Assembly (NCBI RefSeq): GCF_025574465.1
Contig: NZ_JAOBPP010000017.1
Location: 62,001 to 126,000, forward strand
DNA length: 64,000 bases
Reading direction: 5' to 3'
Origin: Kordiimonas aestuarii
GTDB lineage: Bacteria > Pseudomonadota > Alphaproteobacteria > Sphingomonadales > Kordiimonadaceae
Made by a program: the position numbers and the translations under genes. Below, one piece after another: positions 44,910 through 53,463 of this stretch. Positions within the stretch are counted from its first letter, which is position 1. The number at the start of each line of letters is the position of its first letter. A model generated the notes under the pieces. The model ran no database searches and had not been told where the DNA came from. It saw only the letters and a program-made list of their open reading frames with translations.

Positions 44910-46175
44910 ATGACCGTCATGTCTGACGAGATCAGGGAATATGTATACAAGCTTGCGGCAGATGCTGGCAAAGCCGCCCGCCAACTGGCGACCGCCAGCA
45001 CCAAACAAAAGAACGACGCGTTACGTGCCGCTGCCGCAGCCCTGAGAGCGCGCACATCGGATATCCTGGCCGCCAACGCAAAAGATATCAACAAAGCCCG
45101 TAAAGATGGCAAAAACGATGCCTTTATCGACCGGCTTATGCTTGATGAAGCCCGTGTCGGCGCTGTGGCCGATGCCGTCGAAAGCATAGCCGAGCTCCCC
45201 GACCCGGTGGGCCGTGAACTGGCAACCTTCAACCGCCCCAATGGCCTGAAGATTGAACGTGTTGCCGTTCCCATCGGCGTAATCGGGATGGTGTTCGAAA
45301 GCCGTCCAAATGTCGGGGCGGACGCTGGCGCCCTGTGCCTGAAGTCAGGCAACGCGGTCATCCTTCGAGGCGGATCCGAGAGCTATCATTCAACAGGCGA
45401 AATTGTTGCCTGCATGAAAGCCGGACTGAACGCTGCGGGCCTGCCGGAGGAAATCATTCAAGTGGTCGATACGACCGACCGCGCAGCGGTGCGCCACCTG
45501 TTGAAATGTGCCGAGCATGTTGATCTCATCATTCCCCGGGGCGGCAAGGGTCTTGTAAAGCTGGTGATAGATGAAGCTGCGGTTCCTACATTGCAGCACC
45601 TTGACGGCAACTGTCATACCTATGTGCACCACGCTGCGAACCTTGAGAAAGCCGTGGCACTGATCAAGAATGCCAAGCTCCGTCGCACAGGTATTTGCGG
45701 CGCGACAGAGAGCGTGGTGCTTGACAAGCAGGTCGCAAAAGACCTTTTGCCCAAACTTCTAGACGCCATGCCAGAGTGTGAATTCCGCGGTGACGGCACA
45801 ACCCAGGCATGTGACCAGCGCATTATTGCGGCAAGCGATGAAGACTGGGGCACGGAGTACCTTGATGCCGTTCTCTCGGTAAAGGTTGTTGAAAACCTCG
45901 ACGAGGCGATCGACTTCATATCGCAGCATTCCTCCGCCCATACCGACGCAATTGTAACTGAAGACCCGGCGGCAGCGACAACCTTCCTGAATGCGATTGA
46001 TTCAGCGGTTGTCATGCATAATGCATCCACCCAGTTTTCCGACGGTGGTGAATTTGGTATGGGTGCGGAAATCGGTATCGCCACAGGCAAGATACACGCT
46101 CGCGGTCCGGTTGGGCTTGAGCAACTAACCACCTTTAAATACAAGGTCATGGGTGACGGACAGACACGCCCCTGA
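44910..46175 (+). CDS. proA: Glutamate-5-semialdehyde dehydrogenase
   Basis: Second step of proline synthesis: gamma-glutamyl phosphate to glutamate semialdehyde. 421 residues, starting after AAAGGAG. Family motifs: [48 protein letters not shown], and the catalytic Cys in [15 protein letters not shown]. With proC on the same strand and proB opposite, the whole pathway is in 3.6 kb. Confidence 0.96.
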   Translation: MTVMSDEIREYVYKLAADAGKAARQLATASTKQKNDALRAAAAALRARTSDILAANAKDINKARKDGKNDAFIDRLMLDEARVGAVADAVESIAELPDPVGRELATFNRPNGLKIERVAVPIGVIGMVFESRPNVGADAGALCLKSGNAVILRGGSESYHSTGEIVACMKAGLNAAGLPEEIIQVVDTTDRAAVRHLLKCAEHVDLIIPRGGKGLVKLVIDEAAVPTLQHLDGNCHTYVHHAANLEKAVALIKNAKLRRTGICGATESVVLDKQVAKDLLPKLLDAMPECEFRGDGTTQACDQRIIAASDEDWGTEYLDAVLSVKVVENLDEAIDFISQHSSAHTDAIVTEDPAAATTFLNAIDSAVVMHNASTQFSDGGEFGMGAEIGIATGKIHARGPVGLEQLTTFKYKVMGDGQTRP

Positions 46176-46200
46176 CCGCCTGAACCCTTTGATGGTTTGC

Positions 46201-46232
46201 AACGCCCCGCCTTTCCAAAGACGGGGCGTTTT
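46201..46232 (+). terminator. Terminator after proA
   Basis: AACGCCCCG pairs with CGGGGCGTT across a 12-base loop, then TT. Confidence 0.75.
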
Positions 46233-46266
46233 GCATGCCAGCCTGCCCCCTCGCAACGCCAACATC

Positions 46267-46296
46267 TGATCCACGTCCTTCCTTCCGTCGTAGAGC
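46267..46296 (+). promoter_or_regulatory. Candidate ECF (RpoE/ChrR-type) promoter
   Basis: TGATCC at 46267-46272, 18 bases, TAGAGC from 46291. This matches the Rhodobacter RpoE consensus form (TGATCC, 18 bases, TAA-like) and lies 35 bases before the FAD oxidoreductase start. The ORFs downstream (FAD/DUF1365/CFA synthase) are known members of that regulon in Rhodobacter. It is the only intergenic TGATCC I found in the window. Confidence 0.6.
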
Positions 46297-46330
46297 TTAC
46301 AATCGCAAACAATTTGGATTGAATGGCTTT

Positions 46331-47710
46331 ATGCTGCACAACGCAGGAAAAAACCGCCCTCGAAACTCGCAAAAGCCCGGCAAGAATATTGCCATCATCG
46401 GGAGCGGCATCACCGGCCTGTCGGCTGCCTGGCTTTTGTCGAAAACCCACAATGTTACTCTGTACGAAAAAGAGAATTATCTTGGCGGCCATGCCCACAC
46501 TGTTGACATCTCTGTCGATGACAAGACCTTCCCTGTCGATACGGGTTTCATTGTCTATAACCCGGCCAACTACCCCAATCTGACCGCCCTCTTTGACCAT
46601 CTCGACATCGCCTCAGTAAAAACAGACATGTCCTTTTCTGTATCAATGGACGACGGTCGTTTTGAATACTCAGGGGGTGACGGGGGTGGGCTTTTTGCAC
46701 AGCCGGGAAATTTTTTCCGTCCGCGTTTCTGGTCAATGATCGGCGGTATTGTACGGTTTTATGATAAAGCTGCCCAGTATTGCACCGACCCTTCCTACAG
46801 CCACATGACATTGGGGGAGCTACTGAGCTCGGAGGGTTATAGCCCTTCCTTTGTTCGCGATCACCTCGGGCCCATGGGGGCAGCCATCTGGTCCAGTAAC
46901 AGCCAGGACATCCTTGAGTATCCGGCCGTATCTTTCCTGAATTTTTTCAGAAACCACGGCCTCGTCCAGCTTCGGAACCGCCCAGAGTGGCGCACTGTGG
47001 CAGGTGGAAGCCGCGAGTATGTCAAGGCCGTCAGTCATTCATTTCAAGACAACATCCGCCTTGCCTGTGCCGCGATGGAGGTCACGCGCCTTAATAATGG
47101 TATCCGCGTGCGTTCCAGCAACGGCGACATCTCAATTTTCAACGAAGTCGTCTTTGCCTGTCATTCCGACCAGGCACTGGCACTGATTAACCATCCTGCC
47201 CCGGAGCTGGCTCATGCGCTGCGTTATCTTCGCTATAGCAAAAACTCAGTGGTTCTCCATACCGATACCGAGTTGATGCCGAAGCGGACAAAGGCCTGGG
47301 CGAGTTGGAATTACATAGAACATAAGCAGGCAGACACCAAAGGCCCCTCGGTCTCCTACTGGATGAACCGGTTGCAACCCCTGCCCGTGGAGACCCCTGT
47401 CATCGTCACGCTTAATCCCAATCGGGATATTGACCCGGATAAGGTTTTGCAACGTTACGCGTATGACCACCCGGTTTTTGATCAAAACGCTGCGTTGGCG
47501 CGCCAGCGACTCTGGGCACTGCAGGGGCGGCATAACTTCTGGTTTGCCGGTGCCTATCTTGGTCATGGATTTCACGAAGACGGCATACAGGCTGGCCTTT
47601 CAGTCGCCGAGATGATTGGCAGCCCCAGCCGCCCCTGGCAGAAACCCGCACAAAATGCCCGCATCGGCTTGCCGGATACGCTCACAACAATCTATCAGGG
47701 GGTCGCATGA
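46331..47710 (+). CDS. FAD-dependent amine-oxidase-like protein, COG2907
   Basis: 459 residues from the ATG at 46331 (the frame is open to 46235). N-terminal dinucleotide fold IAIIGSGITGLSAAWLLSK and ENYLGGHAHTVD, then FPVDTGFIVYN. The family accompanies DUF1365 and cyclopropane fatty acid synthase, and is linked to lipid modification such as furan or cyclopropane fatty acids; the reaction is not known here. Its stop overlaps the DUF1365 start (ATGA). Confidence 0.92.
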   Translation: MLHNAGKNRPRNSQKPGKNIAIIGSGITGLSAAWLLSKTHNVTLYEKENYLGGHAHTVDISVDDKTFPVDTGFIVYNPANYPNLTALFDHLDIASVKTDMSFSVSMDDGRFEYSGGDGGGLFAQPGNFFRPRFWSMIGGIVRFYDKAAQYCTDPSYSHMTLGELLSSEGYSPSFVRDHLGPMGAAIWSSNSQDILEYPAVSFLNFFRNHGLVQLRNRPEWRTVAGGSREYVKAVSHSFQDNIRLACAAMEVTRLNNGIRVRSSNGDISIFNEVVFACHSDQALALINHPAPELAHALRYLRYSKNSVVLHTDTELMPKRTKAWASWNYIEHKQADTKGPSVSYWMNRLQPLPVETPVIVTLNPNRDIDPDKVLQRYAYDHPVFDQNAALARQRLWALQGRHNFWFAGAYLGHGFHEDGIQAGLSVAEMIGSPSRPWQKPAQNARIGLPDTLTTIYQGVA

Positions 47711-48498
47711 CAGCTGGAATGGTGCCGTCAATATACGAAGGGCAGGTATGGCACAAACGATATCACCCCAGGGTGCACGCCTTTCGCTACCCGGTTTTCT
47801 ACCTGCTGCTGGATCTGGATGCCTTTGATGGCAAGGTATCCGCTCCAGGCGTTGCGCTGGACCGGCTGGGCCTTTTCTCTCTTTGGCAGCGCGACTTTGG
47901 TGCCCGTACAAAAACTGGATTGAAAGACCATATTTGCAACCTTGTGACAGATGCCGGCGCGCAGACGAGGCCCACCAAGGTTTCGTTATTAACCATGCCG
48001 CGCATCCTCGGTTACGGCTTTAACCCTATCACGCTCTTTTATTGTTACGGTGCTGACACGAATTTGTTGGGCGTAGTGTATGAAGTGCATAACACTTTCG
48101 GGGAAACCCATTCCTATGTTCACCTGATGAACAGCTCCCGGCTGCTGCCTCATTCAGCGCCAAAGGAGCTACATGTTTCACCTTTTTTTGACGTATCAGG
48201 AAACTATGAATTCAGGCTCAGGCCCCCAGGAAGAACGTTTGCCTTACTCATCAGTTATTTTGGCAAGGACGGGACTAAAAGCCTGACTGCAAGCCTGACG
48301 GCCAAACAATTCCCCCTGAACACGCCCCGCCTGTTAGGGCTGTTCCTGCGCATGCCGTTTGTGACAGTCAAGGTGATCGCCGCCATTCATTACGAAGCTC
48401 TCAAGCTTTGGCTGAAGGGCATGCCCTTTCACCGGAAACCAACTCCGCCGCAGCACAAATTTTGCCGCACTTCGTTGCGTACAGGCCCAAAAACATGA
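47707..48498 (+). CDS. DUF1365 family protein
   Basis: 263 residues, start overlapping the previous stop. DUF1365 features: IYEGQVWHKRYHPRVHAFRY, DHICNLV, RILGYGFNPITLFYCYGA, YEVHNTFGETHSY. The family is unassigned biochemically but always moves with the FAD oxidoreductase and CFA synthase, so it likely takes part in fatty acid modification. It overlaps the CFA gene (ATGA). Confidence 0.92.
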   Translation: MTAGMVPSIYEGQVWHKRYHPRVHAFRYPVFYLLLDLDAFDGKVSAPGVALDRLGLFSLWQRDFGARTKTGLKDHICNLVTDAGAQTRPTKVSLLTMPRILGYGFNPITLFYCYGADTNLLGVVYEVHNTFGETHSYVHLMNSSRLLPHSAPKELHVSPFFDVSGNYEFRLRPPGRTFALLISYFGKDGTKSLTASLTAKQFPLNTPRLLGLFLRMPFVTVKVIAAIHYEALKLWLKGMPFHRKPTPPQHKFCRTSLRTGPKT

Positions 48499-49721
48499 GG
48501 ACAACCATGGACGGCACTTTTCAGCCACCCGCATCGCACATGCAAGCACCAACCCGCAGGGAAAAACTCCTCTCGGCTGTACTTGCCAAGATAAAAGCCG
48601 GCAATCTTGATGTCACCTTTCCGTCCGGGGCCCGGCGCTCCTACGCGGGGGCGGCCCAGCTCGGCATGCCTACTGCGTCAATTCACTTTGTTACATGGTC
48701 AGCCGTCACGCGGACAGTCCGTCGTGGTGCCCTAGGGTTCGCTGAAAGCTTCATGGACGGAGAATGGCGCACAGGTGACCTGACAGACCTGTTGCGTCTG
48801 CTGGCCGCCAACATGGATGCGTTTGAAGGTCATTTACCCTCGACACGGAGCTGGCGCTTTTTTGATAAGGCGCGGCATTTTGCAAACCGCAACACCAAAA
48901 GCGGCAGCCGCCGCAACATCTCCTTCCATTATGATTTAGGTAATGAATTCTATGCGTTATGGCTAGACCCGAGCATGACATATTCCGCGGCGCTGTTCGA
49001 GGATAACACCTCAACCCTCGAAGAAGCGCAGAGGCGTAAATATGCCCGTATTGCCGAAGCTGTAGGCATCAAGAAAGGCGGCCGTATACTCGAGATCGGG
49101 TGCGGCTGGGGAGGCTTCGCAGAATACGCCGCAAGCCAACTGGGTTGTCACGTCACCGGCGTAACATTATCCCGTGAGCAATTGGCGTTCGCCCAGAACC
49201 GGCTTACCCGCCAGGGGCTGAACCACATGGTTGACCTGCGGCTTCAAGATTACCGTGACATCAGCGGTCAGTTTGATCATATAGTTTCGGTCGAAATGCT
49301 CGAGGCAGTGGGACAGGAATATTGGGCAACCTATTTCAGCACGCTTAAGCGCCTCCTCAAACCCGGGGGCCGCATTGGCATTCAGGTCATCACAATTGAA
49401 AACGACCGTTTCCCACGCTATAGCCGCAGCGTGGATTTTGTTCAGAAATACATTTTCCCAGGCGGTCTGTTACCGTCTGACAAGGTTCTCAAGCAGGAAT
49501 TCAGCGATGCAGGGCTGACCCTGGTGTACCAGCATGATTTTGGCCAGGATTATGCGCAGACCCTGGAAGATTGGAGGTATAACTTCGACGCGGCCGCTCC
49601 GGAAATAAAAAAGCTTGGCTTTGATGAGCGTTTCTTCAGGCTTTGGCGTTATTATCTCGCCTACTGTGAAGCAGGCTTCCGTCAGAAATCCATCGATGTC
49701 AGCCACTATATTCTTGGTTAG
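48495..49721 (+). CDS. cfa: Cyclopropane-fatty-acyl-phospholipid synthase
   Basis: SAM-dependent methylase that adds a methylene group to unsaturated acyl chains of membrane lipids, protecting them from stress. The start is the ATG at 48495 inside the DUF1365 stop, giving 408 residues. The core shows HYDLGNEFYALWLDPSMTYS, the SAM site ILEIGCGWGGFAEYAA, and a C-terminal FDERFFRLWRYYLAYCEAGF. A typical Cfa with an N-terminal beta domain. Last gene of the predicted ECF operon. Confidence 0.96.
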   Translation: MRTTMDGTFQPPASHMQAPTRREKLLSAVLAKIKAGNLDVTFPSGARRSYAGAAQLGMPTASIHFVTWSAVTRTVRRGALGFAESFMDGEWRTGDLTDLLRLLAANMDAFEGHLPSTRSWRFFDKARHFANRNTKSGSRRNISFHYDLGNEFYALWLDPSMTYSAALFEDNTSTLEEAQRRKYARIAEAVGIKKGGRILEIGCGWGGFAEYAASQLGCHVTGVTLSREQLAFAQNRLTRQGLNHMVDLRLQDYRDISGQFDHIVSVEMLEAVGQEYWATYFSTLKRLLKPGGRIGIQVITIENDRFPRYSRSVDFVQKYIFPGGLLPSDKVLKQEFSDAGLTLVYQHDFGQDYAQTLEDWRYNFDAAAPEIKKLGFDERFFRLWRYYLAYCEAGFRQKSIDVSHYILG

Positions 49722-49814
49722 CGAACCTCCCGGCTACCAACACCACCAGACGCGAAAAGCCACGACGGCAGGAAAACATTCTGCCGCCGCTATTCTGTTG
49801 AAAATGCCTCACAT

Positions 49815-51398
49815 CTATTCTTCAGCCGGCGTGAATAACAGGTCGTGGTAATCGAAACTGAAATCAGCAATCGGGGAGATCGCCTTGGCTGTAATCCGGC
49901 TTACCTTTCCCTCGGCATCAAGGTTGAAGGTGACATAGGCCGGCTCCATCACCGGATCATTAAACTGCGTCCTGAACGTATCATATTGATAATGTTCCAA
50001 CGTCGCCGAAAGCCCCATCGAATGGGGAAAGTCGACCACGAGAGCGCCAGATTCTTCCCGCACAGAAATCGTACCATACCAGGGATCATTGTATTTGCCT
50101 GTATAGCCCGTCAGTGGCAGCGAGGGTCCAACGTCCTTCGGGGCCGATGCGGGCGCCTGCACAACTTCAACAGCTGCCTGCTGTCGGTCGCGCTTCATTT
50201 CGTGAAGCTTTTCAGGCCAACTTTCCATCGGCAGCCCCAGATAATGATCAAGCAGTTCATACAGAAGCCCGCGGACCATCTCTCCTTCTTCGCTGTTCAC
50301 GGCGATATAGATGCCCACATTTTGCTCAGGCAGCAGCGCAACAGCGGCAAGAGAGCCAAACACGGCCCCTCCGTGCCAGACCAGTTTGGCGCCCCGGTAA
50401 TCCTGCACGGTCCATCCCAGCGCGTAAGTGCGAAACATCGGTTCCGTGACCTTGAAATCTCCGGTTAGTGGCGTAATTGGCTGTAGCACAACCGGAGTCC
50501 ACATCGCTTTGGCCTGTGTTTCACTGAACAGGCGTTTCTCACTGTCTCTTAATGCTCCCTTGTCAAGCTGGGTCAAAAGCCAGTGCGTCATGTCGTTCGC
50601 GCTGATGGCAAGCCCGCCTGCGGGCGCTGCATTTGGTGCGATCACCGACGCCTCGTCAAGCGGCACCTGATCTCCCATCCCGCGGATTGCACCGTTAAGC
50701 CGCGCATGTGGCCGCGCGCGATTGACGCTGGCTATCAATGTTTCATCGCTGACCGTCGAATTCTTCATGCCAAGGACGTCGAAGATATTGGCCTTAACGA
50801 AGGTTTCCCAGGTATCGCCGGTAATTTCTTCAATCAGTTGCCCGGCAACCATATAGAGCACATTGTCATAGGCATAACCGCTGCGGAAACTTGTGGCGGG
50901 CTTGATATGGCGCAGACGTCGCACTGTCTGCTCACGGCTCAGGTCGCTGCGTGGCAGGAAAAGAAGATCCCCCGCCCCAAGACCGAGCCCACTACGGTGC
51001 ACGAGCAGGTCGCGCACGGTCATTTCGCGCGTAACCCATGCGTCATACATACGGAAATCAGGCATATGGTCAATGACCTTGTCGTCCCACGCCAGTTGCC
51101 CCCGATCCACAAGGATGGCCAGTGCGGCCGACGTGAACGCCTTGCCGGTCGAACCGGTGGCAAAAATGGTATCCGCGTCAACCGCGTCTCGTGCCTCAAG
51201 GCTGCGGCGACCAAAGCCGTCGGCGAATGCTACCGCGCCATCTTCGACGATGGCAACCGTGGCGCCTGGCACCCCAAATTTTTCGAGCAGCGTCTCAACG
51301 CGGTCGGCAAATTCATCCGGCGGCGTGCTGAAGGCGGGCAATGAAAATGTAAGGTGGATCGCTGCGAGCATTGTCGCGGCAAAACGAATTCCGGGCAT
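49815..51398 (-). CDS. Secreted serine hydrolase, beta-lactamase fold with C-terminal DUF3471-like domain
   Basis: 527 residues from the ATG at 51398 with AGGGAG before it; a signal peptide (1-24). Class C active site: S83-T-G-K86, Y177-D-N179 and WHGG (late HxG). The last ~110 residues form a separate beta domain (GYTGKYNDPWYGTISV, then FDYHDLLF), as in DUF3471 esterase-like proteins. It is convergent with cfa. The substrate is unknown. Confidence 0.9.
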   Translation of the reverse strand: MPGIRFAATMLAAIHLTFSLPAFSTPPDEFADRVETLLEKFGVPGATVAIVEDGAVAFADGFGRRSLEARDAVDADTIFATGSTGKAFTSAALAILVDRGQLAWDDKVIDHMPDFRMYDAWVTREMTVRDLLVHRSGLGLGAGDLLFLPRSDLSREQTVRRLRHIKPATSFRSGYAYDNVLYMVAGQLIEEITGDTWETFVKANIFDVLGMKNSTVSDETLIASVNRARPHARLNGAIRGMGDQVPLDEASVIAPNAAPAGGLAISANDMTHWLLTQLDKGALRDSEKRLFSETQAKAMWTPVVLQPITPLTGDFKVTEPMFRTYALGWTVQDYRGAKLVWHGGAVFGSLAAVALLPEQNVGIYIAVNSEEGEMVRGLLYELLDHYLGLPMESWPEKLHEMKRDRQQAAVEVVQAPASAPKDVGPSLPLTGYTGKYNDPWYGTISVREESGALVVDFPHSMGLSATLEHYQYDTFRTQFNDPVMEPAYVTFNLDAEGKVSRITAKAISPIADFSFDYHDLLFTPAEE

Positions 51399-51664
51399 GG
51401 TGTATCTCCCTGCTGTCTCCATGCGGAGTGTTCACATTCCCGGACGAGATGCCCAAAAGTACGGCTGAAAGCAGGAAACGCGCTGACAGCGTGCCAGAAG
51501 GCAAGCAAAAAGAGCCTCCGCAGGCCGGTATCAACCAAACCCTGAAGATATGCTGTTAATGGCTCGTCCGGTCTGCACAGTGCGAAGCGAGATGTTTTTA
51601 TTATTGACTGGCAAAGCTAGCATCCCCGATACAGCTTGCGCAAGCCTGACGATTAACGACCAGA

Positions 51665-52756
51665 TCAGGTATAGCCGTATCGTGCGGCAACCACAGCTGT
51701 CTGTCGTTTGATGGCTTTGCGTTCAGCGTCGGTGAAACCCGGTTCATAATAGCAAGGGGCGCTGACAATTTCTCGCGCTCTGGCCGGAACCTCGCCATGG
51801 TCAAGGCCCACGTGATCCATGACAGCCGCCACCGTCGCCTCTGGCACCCCACACATGTCCTCGTAGCGCACGATACCCGTTGCGGCCTTTAGCTCGGCAT
51901 CGTGGTCGAGCTGGTCGGCTATATGGCCATAGATCGAGGCCCAATAAAGTGCCCAGCCTTCGGCCTCCTCCCCTTTCTGCCACAGATGATGAATTTCATA
52001 AGCCCTGCCGTCGCCGAGGTCGACGGGTCGGCGTCCTGGGCCAAACTCATAGTGCCCGCTTCGACGCAGGTGGTCTGTAATACGCGGGTCCTTGACCGCA
52101 GCTTCCATGAAAAGCCTGTGCTGTTTCATCAGCGACGCCACATGCCATTCGGGATGGCGTACCGGCACAAGAAACCGCGCACCTGCAAACATATGACGAA
52201 GATACGCAAACCGGGTGGCGTTATAATTGCCCTTGGCGAGATAACGCTGCCCCTCTCTCAAGTGCAATACCTTGCGAATATGATCACGGTAGAAAGCCTC
52301 AAAGGCTTTGTTGCTGGTGTTCTCATCGAGGACAGCGCTCTGTCCCATCTGGTGCCGATTGGGAAAAAAATGCATCCACAACACTTCCTCAAACGCTTCG
52401 GGGCTTTCGGGTGTCACCTTGATACGGTCCTTGTGCGCGCGTTCATGCGCGACATCATCAATGCGTCCCGCCCGGTCAACGAACCACGACCAGAGGGCCG
52501 GTGCATGCACAAGGGGAAAGTCCCTGTACCGATGGCTCACCGTGCTCTGGTGGCTGGCAAGAAGCTCAAGCAGAATGGTACTGCCCGCGCGTGCCACGCC
52601 AGCAATATAGATGGGACGATCAATGCCGACCTCATTCAATTGCTCCCGAAGCATTCGGCTTTCCATATTGCCAAGCCATGCGGCAACTCCCGGATGGCGC
52701 TCGATAAAGCCCCCGAGACCGTCGTTCCAGCGGTCGATTTCGATGCTCCCGCTCAC
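51665..52756 (-). CDS. PAPS-dependent sulfotransferase family protein
   Basis: 363 residues, cytoplasmic. The 5'-phosphosulfate loop is IAGVARAGSTILLELL (residues 51-66), and the 3' part is LVPVRHPEWHVASLMKQHRL. The rest is the general Sulfotransfer_3-like fold, with YEDMCGVPEATVAAVM near the end. It overlaps the membrane protein gene by four bases (ATGA). Acceptor unknown; the company of an arylsulfotransferase suggests a shared sulfated product. Confidence 0.9.
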   Translation of the reverse strand: MSGSIEIDRWNDGLGGFIERHPGVAAWLGNMESRMLREQLNEVGIDRPIYIAGVARAGSTILLELLASHQSTVSHRYRDFPLVHAPALWSWFVDRAGRIDDVAHERAHKDRIKVTPESPEAFEEVLWMHFFPNRHQMGQSAVLDENTSNKAFEAFYRDHIRKVLHLREGQRYLAKGNYNATRFAYLRHMFAGARFLVPVRHPEWHVASLMKQHRLFMEAAVKDPRITDHLRRSGHYEFGPGRRPVDLGDGRAYEIHHLWQKGEEAEGWALYWASIYGHIADQLDHDAELKAATGIVRYEDMCGVPEATVAAVMDHVGLDHGEVPARAREIVSAPCYYEPGFTDAERKAIKRQTAVVAARYGYT

Positions 52757-53217
52757 TGGATACGCCGGAAGTGTTTATAAAGAAGTGAAAAGACGATCAT
52801 GGCTCCCATAAAGGCAGGCTCCCAGCCTCGCACCCATGAGGGGCCGAGACCAAGCACGTCCACATCCGCGTAAGCGCCGTCGATACATACGACAAGGAAT
52901 AAAAAAGGCAGCGCTGCGACGAGTGTGCTGGGCAGTACGATGCCAACACGCAGGAACGCAGCCCCAAGCATATCGCGCATCATCGGCCACGCGTCTTCGA
53001 ACTCGCCGTCGAAACTGTCGAGCGCCAGCTTCTTTTGAGCAAACCGCAGTTTCAGTTCCGCGATGCGTGCCTGCGGAGAAAGCAAGCGATAAAGCTCCAT
53101 CGTAACAATTGAGGCGATCAGAGCCCACAGAGCCAGTCGCATTGCCGCAGGCAATACCGCGCCAATGCTCCGATCGACCATGTAGAAAAAAGATATCGGC
53201 ACTTCAAAAAAATCCAC
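52753..53217 (-). CDS. Small membrane protein, EMC3/DUF106-like layout
   Basis: 154 residues with an N-terminal amphipathic part, a membrane helix (~23-42), a charged coiled-coil-like loop (ARIAELKLRFAQKKLALDSF), and two further membrane helices (LPSTLVAALPFLFLVVCI; AFMGAMIVFSLLY). The helix-loop-two-helix order recalls the Oxa1/EMC3/DUF106 superfamily, but this is a layout match only. It overlaps the sulfotransferase and lies between it and the arylsulfotransferase genes. Confidence 0.72.
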   Translation of the reverse strand: MDFFEVPISFFYMVDRSIGAVLPAAMRLALWALIASIVTMELYRLLSPQARIAELKLRFAQKKLALDSFDGEFEDAWPMMRDMLGAAFLRVGIVLPSTLVAALPFLFLVVCIDGAYADVDVLGLGPSWVRGWEPAFMGAMIVFSLLYKHFRRIQ

Positions 53218-53226
53218 GTGATCGCC

Positions 53227-53463
53227 CTAGCGCGGTAGCGTTTCCGCGTTTATATTCTCGGCCGCACGGCGCGCCTTGCGCTTGCGCAGCCATTTGCGAA
53301 CTGGCCAAGCAAAGACGAAGCCCACTGCGGCAAAAATTGCGATAAGCAGCGCCCAGAGCGCACCGAGGAGGCTTAGTCCCGCCCCCGGGCCCACATAGGC
53401 CTGAGCTGAGGCCGATACACCGGCAACTGCCAGCATCCCCATCAGGATCGGAAGTTTTTTCAT
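53227..53463 (-). CDS. Small membrane protein with AYVGPGAGL motif
   Basis: 78 residues with a cleavable-looking signal (1-22) followed by the conserved AYVGPGAGLSLLGALWALL and one membrane helix, then a basic tail (KWLRKRKARRAAE). I have met this short motif next to arylsulfotransferases; here it overlaps the arylsulfotransferase stop by four bases. It may anchor or couple that enzyme. Function unknown. Confidence 0.8.
   Translation of the reverse strand: MKKLPILMGMLAVAGVSASAQAYVGPGAGLSLLGALWALLIAIFAAVGFVFAWPVRKWLRKRKARRAAENINAETLPR

Noticed and set aside
49766..49786. CGGCAG/CTGCCG hairpin between cfa and the serine hydrolase
   Set aside because: No T-run on either side; not convincing as a terminator.
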